From Conexibacter woesei Iso977N (GTDB lineage: Bacteria; Actinomycetota; Thermoleophilia; Solirubrobacterales; Solirubrobacteraceae): 64,000 bases of DNA. The notes beneath the pieces were generated by a model. It was not told the DNA's origin. It searched no databases and saw only the letters and a program-made list of their open reading frames with translations. The stretch covers positions 1,860,001 to 1,924,000 of the forward strand of contig NZ_AUKG01000001.1 in NCBI RefSeq assembly GCF_000424625.1, in the 5' to 3' direction. Positions 35,481 to 42,868 of this stretch are shown piece after piece (the stretch's first letter is position 1; every line of letters begins with the position of its first letter). A program made the position numbers and the translations under genes.

Positions 35481-35977
35481 ATCTCGACGAGGTCGCCGCG
35501 TCGTGCCTGTTCTGCGGCACGCTGGAACGACTCATCGCCTTGGACGTGCTGGTCGTGCAGATACGCCGCCAGCGCCTCGGTCCACTTCCGGCTGGGGTAG
35601 CTGTCTCTGACCTGCAGCAGGATCCGCTCGACCTCGACCACGCTTCGCGGCTCGATCTCCACGGGCTTGCGTCCTTCGAGCGCCCGGAGCAGCCCTTCGC
35701 CGACCCACTTGCGGACCGTCGGCGGCGTCACCCGCAGCTTGGCTGCCGCCTGATCGACGGTCACCCCGACCGGCGCCTCGAGGGCCTCGGAGATCCGTTC
35801 GGTCGTCGCGGCGAACAGGTCGACGAGCGCGCGCAGGTGCTCGAGCGAGGCCTGCTCAGACGAGGCGTCCAGCTCGGCGCGCATCTGGGCCAGCCCTGCC
35901 CGCAACTCCTCGACCTCGAGCTGCGCGAGCGCGTTCTTGCGCTGCATCTGCTTGGGCTTGGGGAGAGCCGTCGTCAC
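35477..35977 (-). CDS. Excisionase/MerR-like HTH protein, probable antitoxin
   Basis: This 166-residue protein has an N-terminal coiled-coil-like region (ALAQLEVEELRAGLAQMRAEL). A MerR/excisionase-type winged helix follows (VTVDQAAAKLRVTPPTVRKW, VGEGLLRALEGRKPVEI), then a helical C-terminal part ending at the toxin overlap. I prefer GTG 35977 because a -10 (TACGGT) lies 6 nt upstream; GTG 35995 is in frame but overlaps the promoter. It probably autoregulates the pair and neutralises the RelE-like toxin. An HTH of this type is uncommon among RelE antitoxins. Confidence 0.65.
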   Translation of the reverse strand: MTTALPKPKQMQRKNALAQLEVEELRAGLAQMRAELDASSEQASLEHLRALVDLFAATTERISEALEAPVGVTVDQAAAKLRVTPPTVRKWVGEGLLRALEGRKPVEIEPRSVVEVERILLQVRDSYPSRKWTEALAAYLHDQHVQGDESFQRAAEQARRGDLVEI

Positions 35978-35983
35978 GGCTAC

Positions 35984-36012
35984 ACCGTACTCCACGTTTC
36001 AGATATCGCCAA
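35984..36012 (-). promoter_or_regulatory. Toxin-antitoxin promoter TTGGCG-N17-TACGGT
   Basis: On the minus strand the -35 is at 36012-36007 and the -10 at 35989-35984, 17 bp apart. The start would fall at the GTG 35977, giving a leaderless or nearly leaderless message. It begins 26 bp from tRNA-Thr. Confidence 0.55.
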
Positions 36013-36037
36013 GAAAAACAAAGCGACCCAGACGAGA

Positions 36038-36109
36038 GCCGGAGAGGGGACTCGAACCCCTGGCCTGCTGTTTACAAGACAGCTGCTCTACCAACTGAGC
36101 TACTCCGGC
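36038..36109 (-). tRNA. tRNA-Thr (anticodon UGU)
   Basis: This 72-nt cloverleaf has acceptor GCCGGAG/CTCCGGC, D-stem GCTC/GAGC, anticodon stem GCTGT/ACAGC with loop CTTGTAA (anticodon TGT, reads ACA), and T-arm AGGGG-TTCGAGT-CCCCT. The CCA end is not encoded. Confidence 0.97.
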
Positions 36110-36126
36110 GAGGCCAGCGCCGGAGT

Positions 36127-36663
36127 CTAGGCCGCGCCGGTGATGGCGTGTTCGATGTTGCCGTGGCCGTTGGTGGAGATGACGTGCTCGTAGGAGGGGA
36201 TGTCGTCGTCGGGCTCGTCGTTCAACCGGCGTTCGAGCTCGCCGAGCACCAAGCCGAAGAGGAAGTGGCGCCAGGTCGCCTGGGCGAAGGCGGCGGCGGA
36301 GGTGCCCAGCGTGGGCAGCTCGTCGCGGGCGGGGTGGACCCGGTCGGTCAGCAGGACGAGCGGCCAGGAGAGGGCGTGCTCGCCCAGTCCGGCGGCCGGG
36401 CCGCGCAGCCACGAGGGCAGCGGCACGCGCCGTGCCACGTTCGCGTAGACCGCCCCGAAGAGCGCCCCGTTGCCCACGTGCATCGCGGTGCCCACGACAC
36501 GCCACGCGGGAGACTTCCGCGTCACCGCCTTCCCGAGCAGCTCGGTGTCGTCGTACCTCACCCCGAAGACCTTCATGTCGAGCGGTTGCTGTGCTGCCCA
36601 GACAGAAGCGGCGACCGCCCCGGCGAGGGCGCCACGGGCGGTGCGGGTGCGGTCGATGGCCAT
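36127..36663 (-). CDS. Conserved actinobacterial membrane-associated protein, unknown function
   Basis: This 178-residue protein has several weak hydrophobic stretches (GALAGAVAASVWAA, VGNGALFGAVYANVA, EHALSWPLVLLTD, WRHFLFGLVLGELERRL), suggesting a small membrane protein. There is an acidic tail. I recognise no enzymatic motif. ATG 36663 is fixed by TACAGT 7 nt upstream; an in-frame GTG at 36672 overlaps that element. It diverges from the PlsC-GpsA fusion. Confidence 0.65.
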   Translation of the reverse strand: MAIDRTRTARGALAGAVAASVWAAQQPLDMKVFGVRYDDTELLGKAVTRKSPAWRVVGTAMHVGNGALFGAVYANVARRVPLPSWLRGPAAGLGEHALSWPLVLLTDRVHPARDELPTLGTSAAAFAQATWRHFLFGLVLGELERRLNDEPDDDIPSYEHVISTNGHGNIEHAITGAA

Positions 36664-36670
36664 GCCGACC

Positions 36671-36676
36671 ACTGTA
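36671..36676 (-). promoter_or_regulatory. -10 element TACAGT, leaderless type
   Basis: The element ends 7 nt before ATG 36663 on the minus strand, the same spacing as in the other leaderless promoters here. Confidence 0.5.
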
Positions 36677-36712
36677 ACCCCGGTCCCCTTGGCCGTGTAC
36701 CTCCAGATACCG

Positions 36713-38377
36713 ATGGAGAACCGTCACCTGACCCGCGCGCGCAACAAGGGCGTCAACCCGTTCGTCTACTGGATCGTCCGCGCGCTGTTCCAGCCGTTCT
36801 TCCACCTCTACTTCCGGATGTCGCGCATCGGGCGCGAGCACATCCCCGCCGACGGGCCGGTGATCTTCGCCGCCAACCACCGCTCGTTCCTGGACCCGTT
36901 CGTCATCGCCTGCATGTCGCGCCGGCCGCTCTACTACGTGGCCAAGAAGGAGCTGTTCGCCAAGCCGCTGACGGCCTGGTTCCTGAACTCCCTCGGCGCG
37001 TTCCCGATCGACCGCGGCGCCGCCGACCAGGACGCGATGTCCACGGCACGCGAGATCCTCCAGCGCGGCGACTCCGTCCTGATCTTCCCCGAGGGCACCC
37101 GCATCCGCCCTGGAACGCTGGGCTCCCCGAAGCGCGGCGTCGGCCGCCTGGCGCTGGAGACCGGCGCGCCGGTCGTCCCCGTCGCCGTCATCGGGACCGA
37201 GAACATCCGCCGCGGCTGGCGCATCCGCCCGCACAAGGTGTCGATCCGCGCCGGCGCGCCGCTGCGCTTCCCGACCGTCGCCGAGCCGAGCCCGCAGCTC
37301 GCCCAGGCCGTCACCGAGCGCATCTGGCCCTGCGTCATGCTCCAGTGGGAGTGGCTCGGCGGTCTGCCGCCGATCCGCCGCGCCGCCGTCCTCGGCGCCG
37401 GCTCGTGGGGCACCGGCCTCGCGGTCGCGCTCGCCCGCGCCGGGGTCGAGGTCGACCTCGGGACCCGCACCGCCGCCCAGGCGACCGCGCTCCAGCAGAC
37501 CCGCGTCAACGACCGCTACCTCCCGGGCGAGCCGCTCCCCGACACCATCAACATCGTCCGCTGCGCCGACCTCGAGCTCGGCCGCCACGACCTCGTCGTG
37601 CTCGCCGTCCCGGCCCGCGCGCTCCCGGAGCTCATCGCCGCCCACGGCGCGCAGATCCCGCAGCGCGCCGGCCTGCTCGTCGCCGCGAAGGGCCTCGTCG
37701 CGCCGCACGGCACCACGCCGTCGGTGTTCATCGCGCAGCGCACCGGCGCCCGCGCGATCGCCGCCCTCGGCGGTCCCGCCCACGCGGCCGACGCGCTCGA
37801 CCACGGCGCCGCGCTCGTCGTCGCCTCCGCCGACCGCGGCTTCCGTCGCCAGCTGACCGACCTCCTCAACAAGGCCGGCCTCTACGCCGAGAAGTCCTCC
37901 GACACCGTCGGCGTCGAGCTCGCCGGCGCCGCCAAGAACGCCGCCGCGCTGGCCGCCGCGACCGCCGCGCCGGCCGGCCCCAACGCCGTCGGCGCCGCCG
38001 CCGGGCGCGTCTTCGCCGAGGTCGACGCCTACGCGCGCCAGGCCGGCGCGCAGCCCGAGACGTTCGCGGGCCTCGCGGGCGCGGGCGACCTCGTCGCCAC
38101 CGTCCTCGCGCAGGGCTCCCGCAACCGCCGCGCCGGCGAGCTGCTCGCCGCCGGCACCCACCCGGACGCGATCGAGGGCCAGATCGGCCAGACGCCCGAG
38201 TCGCTCGACGCGCTCCCGCTGCTCGCGCACGCCCTCGCCGTCGCCGGCGTCGACGCGCCGACCGTCGAGGGCCTCGCGGCCGTCGTCGAGGGCACGGCCG
38301 ACGCGACCGACTGGGCGGCGACGATCACCGCGCCCCCGCGGACCTCCAAGTCCAAGCGATTCGTCCGGGCCGCGTAA
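36713..38377 (+). CDS. PlsC acyltransferase fused to GpsA glycerol-3-phosphate dehydrogenase
   Basis: This 554-residue bifunctional protein has residues ~1-220 as a 1-acyl-glycerol-3-phosphate-type acyltransferase: FAANHRSFLDPF (NHx4D), VLIFPEGTRIRPG and APVVPVAVIGTENI. Residues ~225-540 are NAD(P)-dependent glycerol-3-phosphate dehydrogenase: AAVLGAGSWGTGLAVALA (dinucleotide binding), LLVAAKGL, VGVELAGAAKNAAALAAA (catalytic Lys) and GLAGAGDLVATVLAQGSRNRR. The fusion would make glycerol-3-phosphate and acylate it, or its acylated product, in one polypeptide. ATG 36713 lacks a clear ribosome site; GTG 36695 is an alternative. Confidence 0.88.
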   Translation: MENRHLTRARNKGVNPFVYWIVRALFQPFFHLYFRMSRIGREHIPADGPVIFAANHRSFLDPFVIACMSRRPLYYVAKKELFAKPLTAWFLNSLGAFPIDRGAADQDAMSTAREILQRGDSVLIFPEGTRIRPGTLGSPKRGVGRLALETGAPVVPVAVIGTENIRRGWRIRPHKVSIRAGAPLRFPTVAEPSPQLAQAVTERIWPCVMLQWEWLGGLPPIRRAAVLGAGSWGTGLAVALARAGVEVDLGTRTAAQATALQQTRVNDRYLPGEPLPDTINIVRCADLELGRHDLVVLAVPARALPELIAAHGAQIPQRAGLLVAAKGLVAPHGTTPSVFIAQRTGARAIAALGGPAHAADALDHGAALVVASADRGFRRQLTDLLNKAGLYAEKSSDTVGVELAGAAKNAAALAAATAAPAGPNAVGAAAGRVFAEVDAYARQAGAQPETFAGLAGAGDLVATVLAQGSRNRRAGELLAAGTHPDAIEGQIGQTPESLDALPLLAHALAVAGVDAPTVEGLAAVVEGTADATDWAATITAPPRTSKSKRFVRAA

Positions 38378-38385
38378 CCGCCGGA

Positions 38386-38391
38386 TAGGCT
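38386..38391 (+). promoter_or_regulatory. -10 element TAGGCT for ECF sigma, leaderless type
   Basis: TAGGCT ends 7 nt before the GTG at 38399, matching the cysS promoter base for base (GGATAGGCTGC). Confidence 0.55.
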
Positions 38392-38398
38392 GCCGTGC

Positions 38399-38932
38399 GT
38401 GTCTTCGGACAAGGCGAAGCTCGATGCGGACTTCTCGGATCTCTACCGAGCGCATCTGAAGGACGTCTACTCCTACGCCTACTACCGGGTGGGCAACCAC
38501 CACGACGCCGAGGACCTCACGGAGCAGACGTTCCTGCAGGCCTACCGGCACTACGAACGCGCGGTGGCGGAGTCCGACGGACGCCCGCTGCGCCCGTGGC
38601 TGATCCGGATCGCGCACAACCTCGCCGCGAACCTCTACCGCGACCGCTCGCGCAAGCCGCAGTCGCCGATCGAGGACTCCGACTCGCTGCGGACGACGCA
38701 CACGACGGAGGACCTCGTCGAGGGCCGGGACGAGCTGGCGAGGATCCTCGAGGGCGTCAGGGAGCTGCCGGACGACCGCCGCGAGGCGCTGATCATGCGC
38801 TTCGCGCTCGGCATGGACAACCGCGAGATCGCGCGCGCGATGGGCAAGACCGACGGCGCCACCAAGGTGCTGCTGCACCGTGCGATCAAGCAGCTCGAGG
38901 AGATCGTCGCGACCAGGAACGGCGGGGGGTGA
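38399..38932 (+). CDS. ECF-type RNA polymerase sigma factor
   Basis: This 177-residue protein has sigma region 2 (FSDLYRAHLKDVYSYAYYRVG, DAEDLTEQTFLQAYRHYER, RPWLIRIAHNLAANLYRDRSR). Region 4 follows (LPDDRREALIMRFALGMDNR, EIARAMGKTDGATKVLLHRAI). GTG 38399 is placed by the -10. It is followed 7 bp later by a small membrane protein in the position of an anti-sigma factor. Confidence 0.9.
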   Translation: MSSDKAKLDADFSDLYRAHLKDVYSYAYYRVGNHHDAEDLTEQTFLQAYRHYERAVAESDGRPLRPWLIRIAHNLAANLYRDRSRKPQSPIEDSDSLRTTHTTEDLVEGRDELARILEGVRELPDDRREALIMRFALGMDNREIARAMGKTDGATKVLLHRAIKQLEEIVATRNGGG

Positions 38933-38939
38933 GCGCACG

Positions 38940-39287
38940 ATGAGCGAGACGTTCGGAGACTTCGAGGACCTGCTGAAGCGGGCGCTGGCGCCGGTCGACC
39001 CGCCGGCCGACCTCGCCAACCGCTTCGAGGCGACGCTGACCGAGCTGACCGAGCTGGCCCAGGACGAGTGGGAGTCCTGGGAGCTGGCGGCGATGCGCGA
39101 CCCGCGCAACTGGGTCAGGCCCGTCGCCGCCGCGGCGATCGGCACGACCGCCGGCGCCGCGCTGGTCCTGCTGCGCGTCCGCCAGCAGCATCGCCGCCGC
39201 GCCGCCAAGGCCTCCGGCCCGATCGACCTCGCCGAGCGCACGCTGCACGCGGTCGCCGACGAGACCCGCAGGATCCTGGACCGTTGA
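38940..39287 (+). CDS. Small membrane protein, putative anti-sigma partner
   Basis: This 115-residue protein has an N-terminal helical region (FEDLLKRALAPVDPPADLANR) that resembles the sigma-binding part of some anti-sigma factors but lacks the His/Cys zinc motif. One membrane segment follows (PVAAAAIGTTAGAALVLL), then a basic cytoplasmic or external tail. It is co-transcribed with the ECF factor 7 bp upstream. The assignment is by position and topology. Confidence 0.6.
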   Translation: MSETFGDFEDLLKRALAPVDPPADLANRFEATLTELTELAQDEWESWELAAMRDPRNWVRPVAAAAIGTTAGAALVLLRVRQQHRRRAAKASGPIDLAERTLHAVADETRRILDR

Positions 39288-39374
39288 TCCGATGAGCGGC
39301 CTGCGGCGTAGGCAGTTGCCGTGGGGCGCTTCGAACGCAGACCGTCGCAGGGCCAAGCGCAGGGCCAGGGCCGC

Positions 39375-39959
39375 GTGAGCAACGCGCACGACGTCACGCT
39401 GCTCGCCGACGAGGACCTGATGCCGCTGATGCGCCAGGGCGACGCCGCGGCGTTCGAGGTGATCTACGAGCGCCACGCGACCGCCGCGTTCTCGCTCGCC
39501 TACCGGATGACCGGCCGCCGCGGCGCGGCCGAGGACGTCGTCCAGGAGGCGTTCCTCTCGCTCTGGCGCTCCGGCGCGCGCTACGACCACACGCGCGGCA
39601 GCGTGCGCACGTGGGTCCTGGCGGTCGTCCACCACCGCGCGATCGACGTGCTGCGGCGCGGGCTCAAGCACGACTCGCGCCGCGCGAGCGACGAAGGGCT
39701 GGAGGAGCGCTTCGAGTCCGGCGACCGCACCGACGTGCAGGCGGTTCGACGCGAGGAAGCGGCTGAAGTACGCTCCGCGCTCGCCGCCCTGCCCGACGAG
39801 CAATCGCGGGCGATCGAACTTGCTTACTTCGGAGGCTTCTCCCATTCGGAGATCGCCACCATGTTGGAGACCCCCATCGGCACCGTGAAGGGACGCATCC
39901 GGCTCGGGCTCGAGAAGCTCCGGGGCGAGCTCGGCAACTTCGGGGAGGTCTCGGCATGA
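39375..39959 (+). CDS. ECF sigma factor, SigK-like
   Basis: This 194-residue protein has sigma region 2 as MRQGDAAAFEVIYERHATAAF, EDVVQEAFLSLWRSGARYD and VRTWVLAVVHHRAIDVLRR. Region 4 is LAALPDEQSRAIELAYFGGF, SHSEIATMLETPIGTVKGR. It is similar to SigK-type ECF factors partnered with RskA. The start is uncertain: GTG 39375 suits the domain, while GTG 39321 would add a Gln-rich leader. Its stop overlaps the rskA-like gene (ATGA). Confidence 0.88.
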   Translation: MSNAHDVTLLADEDLMPLMRQGDAAAFEVIYERHATAAFSLAYRMTGRRGAAEDVVQEAFLSLWRSGARYDHTRGSVRTWVLAVVHHRAIDVLRRGLKHDSRRASDEGLEERFESGDRTDVQAVRREEAAEVRSALAALPDEQSRAIELAYFGGFSHSEIATMLETPIGTVKGRIRLGLEKLRGELGNFGEVSA

Positions 39960-40693
39960 GCGACCACCTCAACAACTGCCAGCACCGCGACGACGCGGGC
40001 CCGTGGGTCCTCGGCGCGCTGGGCGCGCCGGACGCCGCCGCCTTCGAGGAGCACCTGACGGTCTGCGACGCGTGCACGCGCGAGGTCGCCGAGCTGCAGG
40101 TCGTCGCCGACGTCCTGCCGATGGCCGCGCCGCAGGTGCTGCCGCCGCCGGCGCTGAAGGACCGCCTGATGGCGACCGTCAACGCCGAGGCCGAGCTGCT
40201 GCGCGCCGCCGGGGCGCAGGCCGACGCGCCGGAGCGCGCGCCCGCGCGGCCGCGCGCGCCCGTGGGGCTCTTCGGCTGGCTCGGGCGGATCCGGCCGCTG
40301 CCGGCGATCGGCGCCGCGACCGCGGTCCTGGCCGCCGGCGTGCTGATCGCGGTCCTGGCCACCGGCGACGACGGCGGGACCACGACGTTCACCGGGACCG
40401 GCCCGAAGGGCGCCGCGGTCGCGCTCCAGGTCGACGACCGCCACGACGGCAAGCTCAAGTTCCAGCACATGACCGCGCCGCCGTCGGGCCGCGTCTACCA
40501 GGTGTGGCTGGTCACGGGCAGGGAGGCGCCGCGCCCGTCGCACGCGCTGTTCAGCGTCTCCAGGGACGGCTCGGCGACGATCGAGATCCCCGAGTCGTTG
40601 AAGGGCACCGACCAAGTGCTGGTCACCGACGAACCGCCCAGTGGCTCGCCCGCGCCGACCGGCTCGGTGGTCGCGGGCGCGAAGCTCAGTTGA
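39956..40693 (+). CDS. RskA-type zinc-containing anti-sigma factor
   Basis: This 245-residue protein has an N-terminal ZAS domain with EEHLTVCDACTREVAEL (H-x3-C-x2-C). A membrane segment at about 107-130 follows (PAIGAATAVLAAGVLIAVL), then an extracytoplasmic RskA C-terminal domain (RVYQVWLVTGREAPRPSHALF, GSATIEIPESLKGTDQVLV). It binds and holds the overlapping ECF factor until proteolysis. The rhomboid-type intramembrane protease 40 bp downstream is an attractive candidate processor, by context only. Confidence 0.9.
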   Translation: MSDHLNNCQHRDDAGPWVLGALGAPDAAAFEEHLTVCDACTREVAELQVVADVLPMAAPQVLPPPALKDRLMATVNAEAELLRAAGAQADAPERAPARPRAPVGLFGWLGRIRPLPAIGAATAVLAAGVLIAVLATGDDGGTTTFTGTGPKGAAVALQVDDRHDGKLKFQHMTAPPSGRVYQVWLVTGREAPRPSHALFSVSRDGSATIEIPESLKGTDQVLVTDEPPSGSPAPTGSVVAGAKLS

Positions 40694-40732
40694 CCTGAGC
40701 TTCAGCGCGCACTGCTAGCGTGCGCCGCCTCA

Positions 40733-41569
40733 ATGGCCACCTGCTATCGCCATCCCAACCGTGAGACCGGCGTCTCCTGCTCCAACTGCGGCAAGCCGAT
40801 CTGCCCGGACTGCATGACGCCGACGTCGGTCGGGATGCGCTGCCCGGACTGCGCGAGGCAGAAGACGAAGGTCCGGACCGCCGCGCAGATCCGCGCGCGC
40901 TCCGAGAACCCGGTCGTGACGATGGCGATCATCGCGATCTGCGTCGTGCTGTTCCTCGCCGAGGGCGGCGGGATCGGCCTGCAGTCCTCCGGCCAGGGCT
41001 GGATCTACGAGAAGTTCGCGCTGCAGGGCTACACCACCATCAACTTCGGCCACGACTACTGGCGCCTGCTGACCAGCGGCTTCCTGCACGCCGGCCTGCT
41101 GCACATCGGGTTCAACATGTACCTGCTGTACCTGATCGGCAGGGAGTTGGAGCCGACGATCGGCTCGCCGCGCTTCGCCACCGTGTACTTCACCGCATTG
41201 CTGGTCGGGTCCTTCGGCGCGCTGGTGCAGACCTCGACCGCGGTGGTCGTCGGCGCGTCGGGCGCGGTCTTCGGCCTGATGGGCTACGTCTTCATCGAGC
41301 AGTACCGGCGCGGGTACGACCCGCTGCGCGGTGGGATCGGCGGGCTGATCCTGATCAACCTGGTGCTCGGCTTCATCCCGTCGTTCAACATCGCGGTCGG
41401 CGCGCACATCGGCGGCCTGATCGCCGGCGGCGCGATGGCGTGGGTGTTCGGCGAGGCCGACAAGCGCCGCCTGACGTGGGCGGGCTACGCGTTCTGCGCG
41501 ATCCTCGTCGTCGGCGCGGTGATCGGGTCGATCGCCGTCAGCGACAGCATCCACAACTACAAGTTGTAG
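40733..41569 (+). CDS. Rhomboid-family intramembrane serine protease with N-terminal zinc domain
   Basis: This 278-residue protein has a B-box-like Cys cluster (CYRHPNRETGVSCSNCGKPIC, CPDC) at residues 4-40. Six membrane segments follow with rhomboid landmarks: YWRLLTSGFLHAGLLHIGFN, the catalytic Ser in GASGAVFGLMGY and the catalytic His in VGAHIGGLIAGG. It cleaves substrates in the membrane. It starts 39 bp after the anti-sigma gene; TTGACC at 40690 and TAGCGT at 40716 give it a possible own promoter. Confidence 0.92.
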   Translation: MATCYRHPNRETGVSCSNCGKPICPDCMTPTSVGMRCPDCARQKTKVRTAAQIRARSENPVVTMAIIAICVVLFLAEGGGIGLQSSGQGWIYEKFALQGYTTINFGHDYWRLLTSGFLHAGLLHIGFNMYLLYLIGRELEPTIGSPRFATVYFTALLVGSFGALVQTSTAVVVGASGAVFGLMGYVFIEQYRRGYDPLRGGIGGLILINLVLGFIPSFNIAVGAHIGGLIAGGAMAWVFGEADKRRLTWAGYAFCAILVVGAVIGSIAVSDSIHNYKL

Positions 41570-41573
41570 TCCC

Positions 41574-42464
41574 CTACAACATGACGCGGTGCACGCGGCC
41601 CGGCGCCTCCGGGACGCGGTCCGGGTGCAGCGCGTGCGCGAGCGTCTCGACCCCGTCGACCAGGCGCGGGCCGGGGCGCGAGAAGTAGGCGGAGGCGTCG
41701 AGCGCGATCGTCTCCCTGGCGCCGATGCGCCGCAGGTTGTCCGTGAACTGCTCGGCCTCGGCCAGCGCGCGCGGGCCGTCGTAGCCGCACGGGATGCAGA
41801 GGACGACCTCGGGCCTGGCGGCCTCGAGCGCCTCCCACGGCAGCTGCTCGGAGTGCTCGCCCGCGAAGCCGAGCAGGTCGGTCCCGCCGGCCAGCTCGAT
41901 CAGCTGCGGCGTCCAGTGCCCGGCGACGAAGACCGGGTCGAACCACTCGACCGCGACGACGCTGCGGCGCCTGACGCCCTTGACGGCGATCTTGACCCGG
42001 TCGACGCGGGCGCGCTGGCGCGCGACGAGGTCCAGCGCGGCCTCGCGCGTGTGGGTCGCCTGCGCGACGGTCCGGATGTCGCTCATCGTCTCGCCGAACG
42101 TCTTTGGGTCGAGCGCGATCACCTCCGGGCAGCGGTCGAGCTTCTGCGCGACCTCCTGGACCTCGTCGTAGGAGACCGCGCAGACCGGGCACAGCTCCTG
42201 GGTGACGATCAGGTCCGGCTCGAGGTCGGCGAGCGCGTCCTCGTCGAGGTCGTAGATCGCCTCGCCCCTCTCGGTGCGCTCGCGGACCGCGGCGTCGATC
42301 TCGGCCGGGCCGAGGCCGGCCGGGAGCTTGTCGCGCGTGATCTTCGGCAGCTCGAGGGCCGCGGGCGGGTAGTCGCACTCGTGGGTGACACCGACGACCT
42401 GGTCGCCGAGGCCGAGCGCGAACAGCAACTCGGTAGCGTGGGGGACGAGGCTCACGATCCGCAT
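41574..42464 (-). CDS. BtuF-like cobalamin/siderophore-type binding protein without signal peptide
   Basis: This 296-residue protein begins MRIVSLVPHATELLFALGLG and continues QVVGVTHECDYPPAA, the start of the class III periplasmic-binding fold used by BtuF. DLIVTQELCPVCAVSYDEVQ, VAVEWFDPVFVAGHWTPQLI and LIELAGGTDLLGFAGEHSE follow. No export signal is present, as in a group of cytosolic BtuF-like proteins of unknown function. No ABC transporter genes adjoin. It converges on the rhomboid gene. Confidence 0.8.
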   Translation of the reverse strand: MRIVSLVPHATELLFALGLGDQVVGVTHECDYPPAALELPKITRDKLPAGLGPAEIDAAVRERTERGEAIYDLDEDALADLEPDLIVTQELCPVCAVSYDEVQEVAQKLDRCPEVIALDPKTFGETMSDIRTVAQATHTREAALDLVARQRARVDRVKIAVKGVRRRSVVAVEWFDPVFVAGHWTPQLIELAGGTDLLGFAGEHSEQLPWEALEAARPEVVLCIPCGYDGPRALAEAEQFTDNLRRIGARETIALDASAYFSRPGPRLVDGVETLAHALHPDRVPEAPGRVHRVML

Positions 42465-42479
42465 GGCGAAGGTGAGGAT

Positions 42480-42770
42480 ATGGCAGACCTGCTGACCGAT
42501 TCCGAGATCGAGGACAAGCTCGCCGACCTGGACGGCTGGAGCCGCGACGGCGACGCGATCGTCCGCGAACGCGAGCTGGAGGACTTCAGGGCCGCGCTCG
42601 CATGGGTCAACGAGGTGGGCGCCGAGGCCGAGGCCGCCAACCACCATCCGGACATCCTGATCCACGGCTGGAACAGGGTCCGCCTGAGCGTGGCCAACCA
42701 CTCGGCGGGCGGCCTGACGCAGGCCGACTTCGACCTCGCGGCGAGCATCGACGCACTGCCCGGTGGGTAG
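42480..42770 (+). CDS. Pterin-4a-carbinolamine dehydratase
   Basis: This 96-residue protein has the conserved set ADLDGWSRDGDAIVRERELE, FRAALAWVNEVGAEAEAANHHPDI (two active-site His) and the end WNRVRLSVANHSAGGLTQADFDLA. Family members dehydrate 4a-hydroxytetrahydrobiopterin and can act in molybdopterin-like metabolism. No pterin-dependent hydroxylase is in the window. It diverges from the BtuF-like gene with a 15-bp gap and has a GGTGAGG ribosome site. Confidence 0.92.
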   Translation: MADLLTDSEIEDKLADLDGWSRDGDAIVRERELEDFRAALAWVNEVGAEAEAANHHPDILIHGWNRVRLSVANHSAGGLTQADFDLAASIDALPGG

Positions 42771-42811
42771 TCCGCGGGTGGCGCTGGTACCCTGCGCGGC
42801 GCAGTCGCTCC

Positions 42812-42868
42812 ATGAACGACGACCCTTCTCGAAGTAGCGCCGGGCACGGACCCGGTCTCAGCGCGTGA
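42812..42868 (+). CDS. Possible 18-codon upstream ORF coupled to the CorC-type gene
   Basis: ATG 42812 opens MNDDPSRSSAGHGPGLSA; its TGA lies inside the GTG start of the next gene (GTGA). It follows a -10-like TACCCT at 42788-42793. It may act in translational coupling or attenuation; coding status is uncertain. Confidence 0.3.
   Translation: MNDDPSRSSAGHGPGLSA

Noticed and set aside
35999-39397. Very long minus-strand open frame opposite tRNA-Thr, the PlsC-GpsA fusion and an ECF gene
   Set aside because: It is an antisense frame kept open by high G+C. It runs through a tRNA, has Arg/Gly/Asp-rich noise composition and covers well-supported genes on the other strand.
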